Source of the DNA: an uncultured Muribaculum sp.
Lineage (GTDB): Bacteria; Bacteroidota; Bacteroidia; Bacteroidales; Muribaculaceae
Length of the DNA stretch: 64,000 bases
Direction: 5' to 3'
Assembly (NCBI GenBank): GCA_910589555.1
Contig: CAJUTE010000006.1
Location: forward strand, 34,348 to 98,347
The position numbers and the translations under genes were made by a program. Of the stretch, positions 1-8,026 are shown one piece after another. The notes beneath the pieces are model-generated. The model did no database searches. It saw only the letters and a program-made list of their open reading frames with translations, and was not told the DNA's origin. How positions within the stretch are numbered: the first letter of the stretch is position 1; each line of letters starts with the position of its first letter.

Positions 1-432
1 TTTCCAGCGGGCACCGCCCTTCTGTTCTCGGCAATCACGGGATTTGCCTTCGCACATAAATGGGAGAAATTCACCAACACCGCCTCCTTCATACCCAACT
101 ATATATGCCACCTCATTGCGGTGACGGGAGTGCTGGGAGCCTCCTTTTATATAATCAACTATGCTTTTGCCGACTCTTCGACCACCCACACCGTCAAAGC
201 CGTGGTAGAACGACGCTATACCGAGACTCGCTATAAATCGAAACGCATCAGGCGGAACGTCTACGGCAGAGGGGAGCCATATAAAGTGTATTACATGGAA
301 TTGAGGTTTGAGAACGGCATGAAAAAATCACGCCTCATAGACATCAAGAAATTCAACCGCCTGAGAAAAGGCGATACCGTGAATGTCGACATCGCCCGCG
401 GCGCCCTCTACGTTCCCGTGATAAAAAAATAG
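1..432 (+). CDS. Membrane protein, 5' end outside window (partial)
   Basis: The reading frame is open from the first base of the window and stops at 432, so this is the last 143 residues of a longer protein. The visible part has two hydrophobic stretches (around residues 5-18 and 30-56 of the fragment), then a soluble basic tail of about 85 residues ending in a short beta-rich segment. The tail probably lies on one face of the membrane. I do not recognise a family. The ATG at 121 lies inside the second membrane segment and is unlikely to be the true start. No strong T-tailed terminator follows on the plus strand, only a GC-rich hairpin at 432-455. Confidence 0.6.
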   Translation, partial: FPAGTALLFSAITGFAFAHKWEKFTNTASFIPNYICHLIAVTGVLGASFYIINYAFADSSTTHTVKAVVERRYTETRYKSKRIRRNVYGRGEPYKVYYMELRFENGMKKSRLIDIKKFNRLRKGDTVNVDIARGALYVPVIKK

Positions 433-480
433 CCCTTGAGCAAGAGCTCCCGGGCAACACACCTGTCCACGTAAGGACAC

Positions 481-510
481 AAAAAAAGCTGATCACTTGA
501 GTGGTCAGCT
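481..510 (-). terminator. Rho-independent terminator of the small Ala/Asp lipoprotein gene
   Basis: A 10-bp stem (487-496 with 501-510, one G-T pair) with a four-base loop is followed on the minus strand by a run of seven T (487-481). It lies 25 bases past the stop codon at 535. Confidence 0.85.
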
Positions 511-534
511 TATTTCATGCTGTGTAATTTCTAA

Positions 535-735
535 TTACTGAGCAACAGCAGCTGAGTCAGCAACAACAGCAGCAGAGTCAGCAACAGCAGCAGCTGAATC
601 AGCTACAACTTCAACAGCCTCTTCTACAACTTCAACTTCTTCTGCAGGAGCAGCAGCTTCAGTATTTTCAGCATTCTTGCAAGAGAACATAGAAACGCTG
701 AATACAACAGCAAGTAATAAAACTAACTTTTTCAT
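535..735 (-). CDS. Small Ala/Val/Asp repeat lipoprotein
   Basis: A 66-residue protein with a lipoprotein signal peptide: basic start, hydrophobic core and lipobox-like MFSC, so Cys19 would be lipidated. The mature part is almost entirely Ala, Val, Glu, Asp and Ser, ending in three near-copies of VADSAA spaced eight or nine residues apart. It is strongly acidic and low in complexity, so probably unstructured on the periplasmic side of a membrane. It stands alone, with its own -7/-33 promoter (784-813) and terminator (481-510), which argues for a real and well-expressed gene. Function is unknown; similar acidic lipoproteins are common in Bacteroidales. Confidence 0.8.
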   Translation of the reverse strand: MKKLVLLLAVVFSVSMFSCKNAENTEAAAPAEEVEVVEEAVEVVADSAAAVADSAAVVADSAAVAQ

Positions 736-783
736 TTCTTTGTAAATTAATAATAAAACAATTTTTTAGCTTCAAAAACGATG

Positions 784-813
784 CAAAGTTAATACAAAAT
801 TAGAATACTACAA
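784..813 (-). promoter_or_regulatory. Bacteroidota-type promoter for the small lipoprotein
   Basis: On the minus strand TAACTTTG (791-784) matches the -7 consensus TAnnTTTG, and TTG (813-811) lies 19 bases upstream as a partial -33 box. Transcription would begin about 40 bases before the start codon at 735. Confidence 0.65.
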
Positions 814-877
814 CTTTTTTTTGTGATTATTTTCGTCTTATTAATGAACATACACCAAAAAAGAGCCGTTTTACCCA

Positions 878-2578
878 TTATTTAACATTTGCAGCCGCTA
901 TTTTATTCGCCATAGCCACCGCTTTGGTGATATGGTCGCAGATGTGATCCCGTCCAATGAGTTCGTCAATCTTCGATTTTTCGAGAATCTGTCTAACCGA
1001 AGGATTGACTCCCGAAAGAACCACATGAATACCGTCGGCTTGCGAAGACTTGATAAGCATCTCAAGATTGTGCACGCCTGTAGCATCGATAAACGGCACT
1101 CGACGCATACGGATAATACGCACCACGGCAGTCTTTCCTCCGATTGTGGTGCGCATGAGTTCGTCAAATTTAGTAGCGACACCGAAGAAGAACGGACCGT
1201 CAATCTCATACACGCTCACACCGTCGGCTACATTGAGCACCTCATGCTGGGTGAGATCAGTGCCTTCAGCCACATCAAGCTGCTCGGAATAGACACGCAC
1301 CTGGGTGTTTTCCATAACGCGGCGCAGGAAGAGGATGATGGCAAGCAGCAATCCTATCTCAATAGCGATGGTGAGGTCAAAGATCACGGTGAGCAAGAAA
1401 GTCACGATAAGCACCGACACATCGCTCTTAGGCGACTTGAAAATGCCCACCACCGTGCGCCAGCCACTCATATTATATGACACCATAATAAGTACTGCGG
1501 CGAGGCAGCTCATGGGCACGAGATTGATAAGCGGCATCAGGAACAGGAATATCAACAGCAGCACTACAGTGTGGATAATACCGGCTACCGGGGTGCGTCC
1601 GCCATTGGTGATATTGGTCATTGTGCGGGCGATGGCACCGGTGACAGGAATACCGCCGAAGAAGGGCACCACCACATTGGCTATACCCTGACCGATAAGC
1701 TCGGTGTTGCTGTTGGTGCGCGAACCGGTGACACCATCGGCAACCGTAGCCGACAGCAACGACTCAATGGCGCAAAGGATGGCGATGGTGAATGCCGACG
1801 GCATCAACTGGTTGATGGTGTTCATCGACAGTTCGAAGCCTTGCGGCTGAGGGATATCGGTCGGGAGCGAACCGAAGCGGTCGCCGATAGTCTCAATTTC
1901 AAGTCCCGGGAACAGGCTTTCGGCAAAATAGACGCCGATAGTCGCGATAATGATGGCGATAAGCGAACCGGGAAGCTTCTTGGAGATTTTCGGAGTCAAT
2001 ATTATAATAAGGAGTGACACCACGCCCACCACGAGAGTGGCAAGATGAGTGTTGCCGAAGTTTTGGATGAACACGCCCCACTTCGACAGGAACTCACTCG
2101 GCACATCGGTCAAGCCAAGTCCGAAAAAGTCATTGATCTGAGTGGAAAAAATCGTTAGGGCGATACCGCTCGTGAATCCTACCACTATAGGATAAGGGAT
2201 GAACTTGATGACAGTTCCAAGGTGGAACAGACCAAGCATTATCAAAATCAATCCAGCCATGAGAGTGGCGATGGCAAGCCCCTCAAGACCGAAATTCTGG
2301 ATAATACTGTAGACAATCACGATAAAAGCTCCGGTGGGACCACCTATCTGCACTGAGTTTCCGCCAAATGCAGAAACGAGAAATCCGCCGATGATGGCAG
2401 TGATAAGACCGATGGTAGGGCTCACACCTGACGCAATACCGAATGCGATAGCAAGAGGAAGAGCAACAATACCTACAACAACTCCGGCAACAAGATCATC
2501 CTTAAACCGGCTCATAGAATAATGACGTAAAGCCGAAAAAAACTTTGGCTTAAAGTCAATTGCACCTGATAATTTCAT
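878..2578 (-). CDS. SulP-family anion transporter with C-terminal STAS domain
   Basis: A 566-residue inner-membrane protein of the SulP/SLC26 family, which moves sulfate, bicarbonate or other anions. The first ~430 residues form 10-14 hydrophobic segments with the Gly/Pro-rich sequence typical of the family (e.g. GLITAIIGGFLVSAFGG and QIGGPTGAF). The last ~115 residues form a STAS domain with DATGVHNLE, the loop that resembles the phosphorylated Asp-Ser/Ala-Thr-Gly loop of anti-sigma antagonists. Length is normal. I chose the ATG at 2578; an in-frame GTG one codon upstream (2581) is the alternative. It is monocistronic, with a -7 element (TAATTTTG, 2629-2622) about 45 bases upstream. The substrate cannot be told from sequence; bicarbonate and sulfate are both plausible. 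Confidence 0.92.
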   Translation of the reverse strand: MKLSGAIDFKPKFFSALRHYSMSRFKDDLVAGVVVGIVALPLAIAFGIASGVSPTIGLITAIIGGFLVSAFGGNSVQIGGPTGAFIVIVYSIIQNFGLEGLAIATLMAGLILIMLGLFHLGTVIKFIPYPIVVGFTSGIALTIFSTQINDFFGLGLTDVPSEFLSKWGVFIQNFGNTHLATLVVGVVSLLIIILTPKISKKLPGSLIAIIIATIGVYFAESLFPGLEIETIGDRFGSLPTDIPQPQGFELSMNTINQLMPSAFTIAILCAIESLLSATVADGVTGSRTNSNTELIGQGIANVVVPFFGGIPVTGAIARTMTNITNGGRTPVAGIIHTVVLLLIFLFLMPLINLVPMSCLAAVLIMVSYNMSGWRTVVGIFKSPKSDVSVLIVTFLLTVIFDLTIAIEIGLLLAIILFLRRVMENTQVRVYSEQLDVAEGTDLTQHEVLNVADGVSVYEIDGPFFFGVATKFDELMRTTIGGKTAVVRIIRMRRVPFIDATGVHNLEMLIKSSQADGIHVVLSGVNPSVRQILEKSKIDELIGRDHICDHITKAVAMANKIAAANVK

Positions 2579-2621
2579 CACAATGATGATTTAAACTATT
2601 TATAATTCGAAAAACAAGGCG

Positions 2622-2629
2622 CAAAATTA
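2622..2629 (-). promoter_or_regulatory. -7 element of the SulP gene
   Basis: TAATTTTG on the minus strand matches TAnnTTTG. No clear -33 box was found at the expected spacing, so only the -7 element is claimed. Confidence 0.45.
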
Positions 2630-2831
2630 ACAATTTTTTTCGATTTATGAAAATTACTAATTCCATGCCACCACTCTCTGTAATATAATACACTAATAAT
2701 AAATGCATTAAATATAATGTCGTGCAATTTTTCAATAATAATTTTTTGTTGCTATTTACCTTTTATGTTAATTTGGCATATAGGCATACAGCAACACGAC
2801 AACCAACAATATCATCAAATAAAATCGCATC

Positions 2832-3230
2832 ATGACAATATCAATCGCAGACAGCATCAATTGTGTCGGACTCCCCATTATCGTAACGACAAGTTACCCT
2901 TATCTGAATTTTCTCATTGACACCGGAGCAAACTTAAATTCTATCTTCGACTTTGTATATGAAGGATTGCCTGATTTTTTCACTCCATTGGAATCAAAGC
3001 AATCCCAATATGGAATAGAAGGAAATGAGATGTCCTACAGCATGGCAAAAGCAACGATTGAGTTCAACGACACAAAAGCGGAAACAGCATTTTCGGTAAT
3101 GAACGCCGATAGAGTGGTTCGCCGACTTCAAGAAGACAATGGTTTTCAACTTCATGGTATATTAGGCACACAATTCCTGAAAGACAACAAGTGGATTATT
3201 GATTTTGGAAAACTCGAAATCATAACTTAA
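2832..3230 (+). CDS. Retropepsin-like aspartyl protease family protein
   Basis: A 132-residue, single-domain protein without a signal peptide. It carries the two hallmarks of the retropepsin-like fold: a catalytic triad motif IDTGAN (Asp30-Thr31-Gly32) after a hydrophobic strand, and a downstream hydrophobic-hydrophobic-Gly motif GILGTQFL (residues 109-116). One such domain is half of a classic pepsin active site, so it should work as a homodimer; this follows from the family and is not seen directly. It starts the AT-rich island, and its stop is 13 bases before the ATG of the Cys-cluster protein, so the two are probably co-transcribed. The partner could be the substrate or a target-recognition protein. 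The region upstream (2650-2830) shows no convincing promoter. Confidence 0.75.
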   Translation: MTISIADSINCVGLPIIVTTSYPYLNFLIDTGANLNSIFDFVYEGLPDFFTPLESKQSQYGIEGNEMSYSMAKATIEFNDTKAETAFSVMNADRVVRRLQEDNGFQLHGILGTQFLKDNKWIIDFGKLEIIT

Positions 3231-3243
3231 TTTTGTCGTCACT

Positions 3244-4671
3244 ATGTCACACTCGTTCGAAAAAACTTTAGCCGAAATCATACAAATGTATGACTGCACG
3301 GATGTAAAAGAGCAACAAACATGCTATGGATTCCGTATTCTGAATAATATACTGCACATATCCGCCTACAATCATGTAATAAAAACATTTCTTTGCAAAA
3401 GGTTAGAGGAAAAGCCGCCGATTGACACACTGCTCATCGGAAAATCTCTCACATACAATAATTGGATAGGCGAAAACAATAATTGGATAGGTGATATTAA
3501 ATCAATTTTACATCTACCTTATTGTCATCAAGTCATAAAAAATCTGATATTTGAAGATTCCAAAAGATATTATTCTGAGCATGGATTATTGATTGACAAG
3601 GGAACCATGTCAATTCTATGTTATGCGCCGGGGAGAATCGACGAAAGCATCATTATTCCGGAGGGGATAATCACCTTAGACTATGGATGTTTCAATTATA
3701 ATCGATATGCGAAATACATCACGCTGCCCTCATCCATACGTAATATACAAGGTTTAGAAGCTCTTCCGGAATTGAGACACATCACAATCAAGGGGGATAC
3801 AGGAAAATACATCACTAAAGATGGAATAATTTTTCTTAATGATGGCAGTCAACTTCCTTATTTCGTTCCTCGTGCCAACACAAACGCCATAACATCTTAC
3901 GAATCAGGAGATTTGTTTAAAAGAATATTGTGGGCTGTTAGAGAAAAGGTCATCAAAGATAGATGGACCGGAATCAAGTGTAACAATATATTATCCGACT
4001 ACGGCAGTTATTATGGAGAACCTAATCATTCAGTAGAAATCATCTATCAAGGTGGTTTCTATCAGCAAACATGGTACATTTCGATGAATCGACGAGCGAG
4101 AATCATTATAGGCTATTCATTCTTAGGATTTTGGAAAGATAGCGTTGGCAAATGTATTGAGCAGAGTATATCATATGAGTCAGAACACACTGATAAACAA
4201 CATATTTACGAGCCATTAAGCGATTGTAACCCCTGTTGCAAATACCGTAATAATTGCGAGGCTATATACAGGTCAAACTATGTGTATGCACGTAATCTTC
4301 ATAGAAGACTTAAAGGGTTTGGCGATTTTAAGATAGACGATTACGGGGAGGTCGAATTTGATATGCCCACAACAGCTTCATTTGAATATATAAAGCATAT
4401 TTTATTGAGATTTCTTGACATAGCATTTGAGCTGAGGACGAAACACTTGATATTGGAACAACCACTGCAGCCATCTCTTTTTTATAATCCTGACGCCCTC
4501 ATATCTGATGAAGAATGTTTTGAACCTTTTCCTTTTAATTACTATTACCCGATAGATTCAGAGTCAAAGGGCTTCAAATCAGAAATAGAAAATCTGATTT
4601 ACAATGATCCCGATTTCTATCATGAAGAGCCTGATGATAGCGACACAGAGGATAGGGAGCCTCCTTTTTGA
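3244..4671 (+). CDS. Unknown protein with BspA/LRR_5-like segment and Cys cluster
   Basis: A 475-residue, apparently cytoplasmic protein that I cannot assign to a family. Residues ~125-205 read like BspA-type leucine-rich repeats: IIIPEGIITLDYGCF, then ITLPSSIRNI, then LRHITIKG. Residues 328-338 hold a compact cysteine cluster (Cys328, Cys331, Cys332, Cys338: C-x2-C-C-x5-C) that could bind zinc or an iron-sulfur cluster. The last ~50 residues are rich in Asp, Glu, Pro and Tyr. Residues 72-84 contain NNWIG twice, the result of an in-frame DNA duplication. It follows the retropepsin-like gene by 13 bases and ends about 115 bases before a strong terminator. Base composition is visibly more AT-rich than the surrounding genes, suggesting transfer. 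Confidence 0.6.
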   Translation: MSHSFEKTLAEIIQMYDCTDVKEQQTCYGFRILNNILHISAYNHVIKTFLCKRLEEKPPIDTLLIGKSLTYNNWIGENNNWIGDIKSILHLPYCHQVIKNLIFEDSKRYYSEHGLLIDKGTMSILCYAPGRIDESIIIPEGIITLDYGCFNYNRYAKYITLPSSIRNIQGLEALPELRHITIKGDTGKYITKDGIIFLNDGSQLPYFVPRANTNAITSYESGDLFKRILWAVREKVIKDRWTGIKCNNILSDYGSYYGEPNHSVEIIYQGGFYQQTWYISMNRRARIIIGYSFLGFWKDSVGKCIEQSISYESEHTDKQHIYEPLSDCNPCCKYRNNCEAIYRSNYVYARNLHRRLKGFGDFKIDDYGEVEFDMPTTASFEYIKHILLRFLDIAFELRTKHLILEQPLQPSLFYNPDALISDEECFEPFPFNYYYPIDSESKGFKSEIENLIYNDPDFYHEEPDDSDTEDREPPF

Positions 4672-4679
4672 AAAAAATC

Positions 4680-4784
4680 GGGGTGAGGTAAACTTTTTAC
4701 AGGGGAGAGTGTTTTAGAAGTAAGAGAAGGCATTTTTCTGGCGTTATTAAAAAGCCAACTCCGTAAAAAATGCTATACCTTCTC
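4680..4784 (+). other. Structured RNA segment before the island terminator
   Basis: Between the 475-residue gene and the terminator lies a long imperfect hairpin. AGAAGG then CATTTTT (4725-4737) pairs with AAAAATG (4766-4772) and, after a 5-base bulge, CCTTCT (4778-4783); inside it TGGC (4739-4742) pairs with GCCA (4754-4757). It could be the 3' UTR of the upstream gene or a small RNA sharing the terminator. It matches no RNA family I recognise. Confidence 0.4.
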
Positions 4785-4822
4785 AGCCCCCTTCCTCCAC
4801 CGGAAGGTGGGCTCTTTTTTTT
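4785..4822 (+). terminator. Rho-independent terminator
   Basis: A GC-rich stem (AGCCCCCTTCC with GGAAGG-T-GGGCT, one bulge) is followed by eight T at 4815-4822. It closes the 2.8-4.7 kb island and separates it from the COG0523 gene. Confidence 0.85.
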
Positions 4823-4898
4823 GCCCTGCCGTAACTTCTTTCTTGCGCAATAGCCGGGGATTGACTAATTTTATCTTTAAAATCAACTTTATACCGTT

Positions 4899-6149
4899 AT
4901 GTTCAACAATACCCACAATGAAATACCGGTGCTCCTGCTCACCGGCTACCTCGGGAGCGGTAAAACCACCCTCCTCAACCGCATCTTGACCAACGAACGC
5001 GGCATACGCTTCGCGGTAATAGTCAACGACATAGGCGAAGTGAACATCGACGCATCGCTCATCCAGAAAGGCGGCGTGGTGGGAAATGACGATTCCGGCG
5101 ACCTAGTGGCTCTCCAGAACGGATGCATCTGCTGCACGCTGAAAATGGATCTCGTGAACCAACTGACCGAAATCGCCGCCACAGGAAAATTTGACTACAT
5201 CGTGATCGAAGCAAGCGGAATATGCGAGCCGGAGCCTATCGCACAGACCATCTGCTCCATCCCGGCGATGGCACCCAAATTCTCGCGTGGCACAATGTCT
5301 AAACTCGATTGCATAGCCACGGTGGTCGACGCACTGAGGATGAAGAGCGAATTTGGATGCGGAGAGGATCTGCAATCAACGAAAATCGACGAGGAAGATA
5401 TCGAAAATCTCATCATCCAGCAGATAGAGTTCTGCAACGTAATCATCCTTAACAAGATATCGGAGGTGACACCCACCGAAGCTGGGCGAATCAAGGCGGT
5501 GATACGCGCATTGCAGCCTAAAGCGAAGATAATAGAGTGTGACTATGCCGATTTCAACTTCGAGGAGATACTCGGCACGGGAATGTTTGATTTCGAGGAT
5601 GTAGCCACTTCAGCCACATGGATACGCGAGCTTGAAGGACACCATGACCACGACGAGGAAGAGGAGGAGCATCACCACCATGACCATGAGCATCACCATC
5701 ATGACCATGAGCACTGCGACGACGAGCATTGCACTTGCCACCACCATCATCATCACCACGGCGAGGGCGAAGCTGAGGAGTATGGCATACAGACGATGGT
5801 CTACTGCCGCCGACAAGGTTTTGACCTCAACAAATTTGACCGTTTCATCGCTACAGGATGGTATGCCAACATAATCCGCGCCAAGGGAATACTCTATTTC
5901 TCAAGCAACCGCGATATGTGCTACCTATTCGAGCAAGCGGGTGTTCAGAAAAAGCTCACCGAAGTGGGATTATGGTATGCCGCCGCGCCTGCCGACGAGT
6001 TGCAGCAGATGATGGAACGCGACGCTACACTGCGCCGTGACTGGGACGAACAGTATGGCGACCGCATGATAAAACTCGTGTTCATAGGGCAAAACCTCGA
6101 CCGCGACGCCATAACGGCTTCGCTCGACGCCTGTCTCGCAAAATACTAA
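4899..6149 (+). CDS. COG0523 (CobW/G3E) GTPase with His-rich metal-binding loop
   Basis: A 416-residue cytoplasmic GTPase of the G3E/COG0523 family, whose studied members insert or deliver metals, often zinc. Visible motifs are Walker A GYLGSGKT (16-23), the family signature CICC (Cys76-Ile-Cys78-Cys79), an NK guanine-recognition motif near residue 185 and a C-terminal CobW_C domain (~293-416). Between the GTPase and C-terminal domains, residues ~248-290 are extraordinarily rich in His, Asp, Glu and some Cys, a likely metal-loading loop. Such loops are typical of zinc-related members, so a zinc chaperone is the best guess; cobalt or nickel cannot be excluded. It is monocistronic and its stop overlaps the convergent S41 peptidase gene by four bases. 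I saw no cobalamin riboswitch upstream. Confidence 0.88.
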   Translation: MFNNTHNEIPVLLLTGYLGSGKTTLLNRILTNERGIRFAVIVNDIGEVNIDASLIQKGGVVGNDDSGDLVALQNGCICCTLKMDLVNQLTEIAATGKFDYIVIEASGICEPEPIAQTICSIPAMAPKFSRGTMSKLDCIATVVDALRMKSEFGCGEDLQSTKIDEEDIENLIIQQIEFCNVIILNKISEVTPTEAGRIKAVIRALQPKAKIIECDYADFNFEEILGTGMFDFEDVATSATWIRELEGHHDHDEEEEEHHHHDHEHHHHDHEHCDDEHCTCHHHHHHHGEGEAEEYGIQTMVYCRRQGFDLNKFDRFIATGWYANIIRAKGILYFSSNRDMCYLFEQAGVQKKLTEVGLWYAAAPADELQQMMERDATLRRDWDEQYGDRMIKLVFIGQNLDRDAITASLDACLAKY

Positions 6150-7159
6150 GAGGCAAGGAGACTTATCGCAAAATCAAGAATGGTGTCATGTCCTTCAAGA
6201 GCTTGCTGAGGATCCATATCCATGGCACACCCCTCGGAAGGCTCGACGCCATTTTCTGTCGACACACCTTCGGGATCGAGCATCGAGCAAGCTGAGAACC
6301 TCACGCCCCAACCGTTGGGAATCTCCGAATTATAGGGCATACCGCTGCCACCGCCGGTGACGGCGCCCACGATCTTCACGCCGGGAATAGACTTCATCAC
6401 CGACACAAAATTATTGGCGGCGCTGAATGTGCCGCGCGAGGCGAGCACCACCACCGGTTTGCCCCACATTATGCGTCCCTTCTCGGCAGGATCATAATAA
6501 TAGGCGTAGGGGGTTGAGAATGCGTCATGCCCCGGTCCGGTTTTGTGCGATATGTATCCGGCGAGCATCCGCTCGGTGATAAATCTCCTCACGATCGTCT
6601 CGACATTGGTGAGCATCCCGCCCCCATTGTCGCGCACATCGATGATAAGTCCGGCACACACGTTGAAATAGGCGAGTATGTGGTCGAGATTCCCCTCCCC
6701 TATGGGATTGGCAAAGCTGCCGTAACGCATATAGCCTATATTTTCCGGAAGTATGGCATAGTCGATGCCCCCCACCGTGCGGTAATTGAAGTTGAGATAG
6801 TGCTCCTCGATGAGACGGGCACTGTAGTTCTGCGGATAATCGCTCCACCACTTGCGGTAATATGAAGTGTTGAACGAGGCTATGAGATTGGTGTGTCCGT
6901 CGCGGAGCTCGTTGAGCATATCGGCACACACGTCAAACAGCTCCTGCTGCGTCATCTTGTTGCTGACCTTGGCGGCATAGCGGTCATGCACATCATTCCA
7001 GTCCACGCCTTTCTCCTTGAAAAAGCAATAGTGCTCGTCAAGGATGGTCCAGAGCGCTTCGAAATTACCCTCCGGATTGTTGTCCCATGATTCCACCGGA
7101 TGACATCCGGCAACAAGAATCATGGCGATTATAATCACAATATGTCGTATTGCATTCAT
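6146..7159 (-). CDS. S41-family (C-terminal processing-type) peptidase, lipoprotein
   Basis: A 337-residue lipoprotein (lipobox LVAGC, Cys19) with an S41 serine peptidase domain. The N-terminal helical part (residues ~30-100) resembles the tricorn/CPP core found in Bacteroidota S41 proteins. The central region has the conserved LIIDVRDNGGG stretch and the nucleophile segment GTFSAANNF with Ser246. No separate PDZ domain is evident, so substrate recognition may use the N-terminal part. It would act in the periplasm or on the inner face of the outer membrane. It is the last gene of the parC-barrel-S41 operon, 18 bases after the DUF3316-like gene. The substrate is unknown. Confidence 0.85.
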   Translation of the reverse strand: MNAIRHIVIIIAMILVAGCHPVESWDNNPEGNFEALWTILDEHYCFFKEKGVDWNDVHDRYAAKVSNKMTQQELFDVCADMLNELRDGHTNLIASFNTSYYRKWWSDYPQNYSARLIEEHYLNFNYRTVGGIDYAILPENIGYMRYGSFANPIGEGNLDHILAYFNVCAGLIIDVRDNGGGMLTNVETIVRRFITERMLAGYISHKTGPGHDAFSTPYAYYYDPAEKGRIMWGKPVVVLASRGTFSAANNFVSVMKSIPGVKIVGAVTGGGSGMPYNSEIPNGWGVRFSACSMLDPEGVSTENGVEPSEGCAMDMDPQQALEGHDTILDFAISLLAS

Positions 7160-7177
7160 TGCCTGTTATATATGTGT

Positions 7178-8023
7178 TCAATATAAAGCCGATATCACAC
7201 GCGCTTCGCGTGAAAGCCCTTTATAGGGGTTGAAGCTGAGCCATTCGCCCGACACTCCCACCACCACCGAGTTGGTGACAGTGCGTGTGGTGATGTGGTT
7301 CACCTTGGTCGACAGAATCTCTCCGTGATAGCCTATCCGCAAGCAGGTAGAGCCGAAATGGAAGTCGGCGGTGAGAAGATTGTCGAGGCTGAAATAATTG
7401 CCCCACCAAGCACCATGCACGAGCCCTTTGTCATTGCCGAGATAAATCTCATAGAACAGCTCGCCATAGTCGGGTGAGAAAAAGATTCCGGTCAACGGCA
7501 ATGTGGGCTGATAGCGCAGTGTGACCGGCAATCCCCACACTTTCACGTTCCATGCGGCGTATGCCGTGGCATTCACCGTCCATGCAGCCTCGACCGCCAC
7601 CGGGTTATTTCCGTTGCGCGGAGCATACAGCGCGCCGAGGTTAAGGGAAGTGCTTCCTCCGGCACCCACAGTCACATTATAAGGCAGGCGCCATCTGTAG
7701 GTCATGCCCCACGAAAAGTCGCCCTTGATGCGCCACATCTCGGCATTCTTAACCGGATTCTCGGTGCGGCTTCCGCTCAACCCCGCCACGAGCCTCATCA
7801 CAAGGCGGTCGGGATTCTGCTTCATCGCCTGCATACGCTCATAACGCAGTCCCAGATTCATGCCTGAGTATTTAAGCGGAGTGAGATAAGTGTTCACAAT
7901 CGAAGCTCCTCCAGCCTCCAGGGTATAAGCCGATGTCACAGGGCGCAGCGGTTTATCCTCCTGCGCGGCGGCGTGGCTCCATCCGGCGAAGAACACCAGC
8001 AATGATGCTATTACAGATTTCAT
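7178..8023 (-). CDS. Secreted beta-barrel-like protein, probably DUF3316 family
   Basis: A 281-residue protein with a clear signal peptide (cleavage after about residue 20, ...HAAAQ). The mature part consists of alternating hydrophobic/polar strands with many aromatic residues, as in a small outer-membrane beta barrel, and ends in an aliphatic-aromatic terminus. The overall look (SAYTLEAGGASIVNTYLTPL near the start) fits the Bacteroidales DUF3316 family, recalled from memory rather than searched. It starts three bases after the parC stop and is followed 18 bases later by the S41 peptidase, so it is co-transcribed with both. Its function is unknown; a barrel plus a peptidase suggests an envelope task unrelated to topoisomerase. 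Confidence 0.7.
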   Translation of the reverse strand: MKSVIASLLVFFAGWSHAAAQEDKPLRPVTSAYTLEAGGASIVNTYLTPLKYSGMNLGLRYERMQAMKQNPDRLVMRLVAGLSGSRTENPVKNAEMWRIKGDFSWGMTYRWRLPYNVTVGAGGSTSLNLGALYAPRNGNNPVAVEAAWTVNATAYAAWNVKVWGLPVTLRYQPTLPLTGIFFSPDYGELFYEIYLGNDKGLVHGAWWGNYFSLDNLLTADFHFGSTCLRIGYHGEILSTKVNHITTRTVTNSVVVGVSGEWLSFNPYKGLSREARVISALY

Positions 8024-8026
8024 CGG

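Noticed and set aside
4680..4898. Cobalamin riboswitch before the COG0523 gene
   Set aside because: A conserved B12-box was not seen, and the hairpin lies before the terminator of the preceding gene, not in the GTPase leader.
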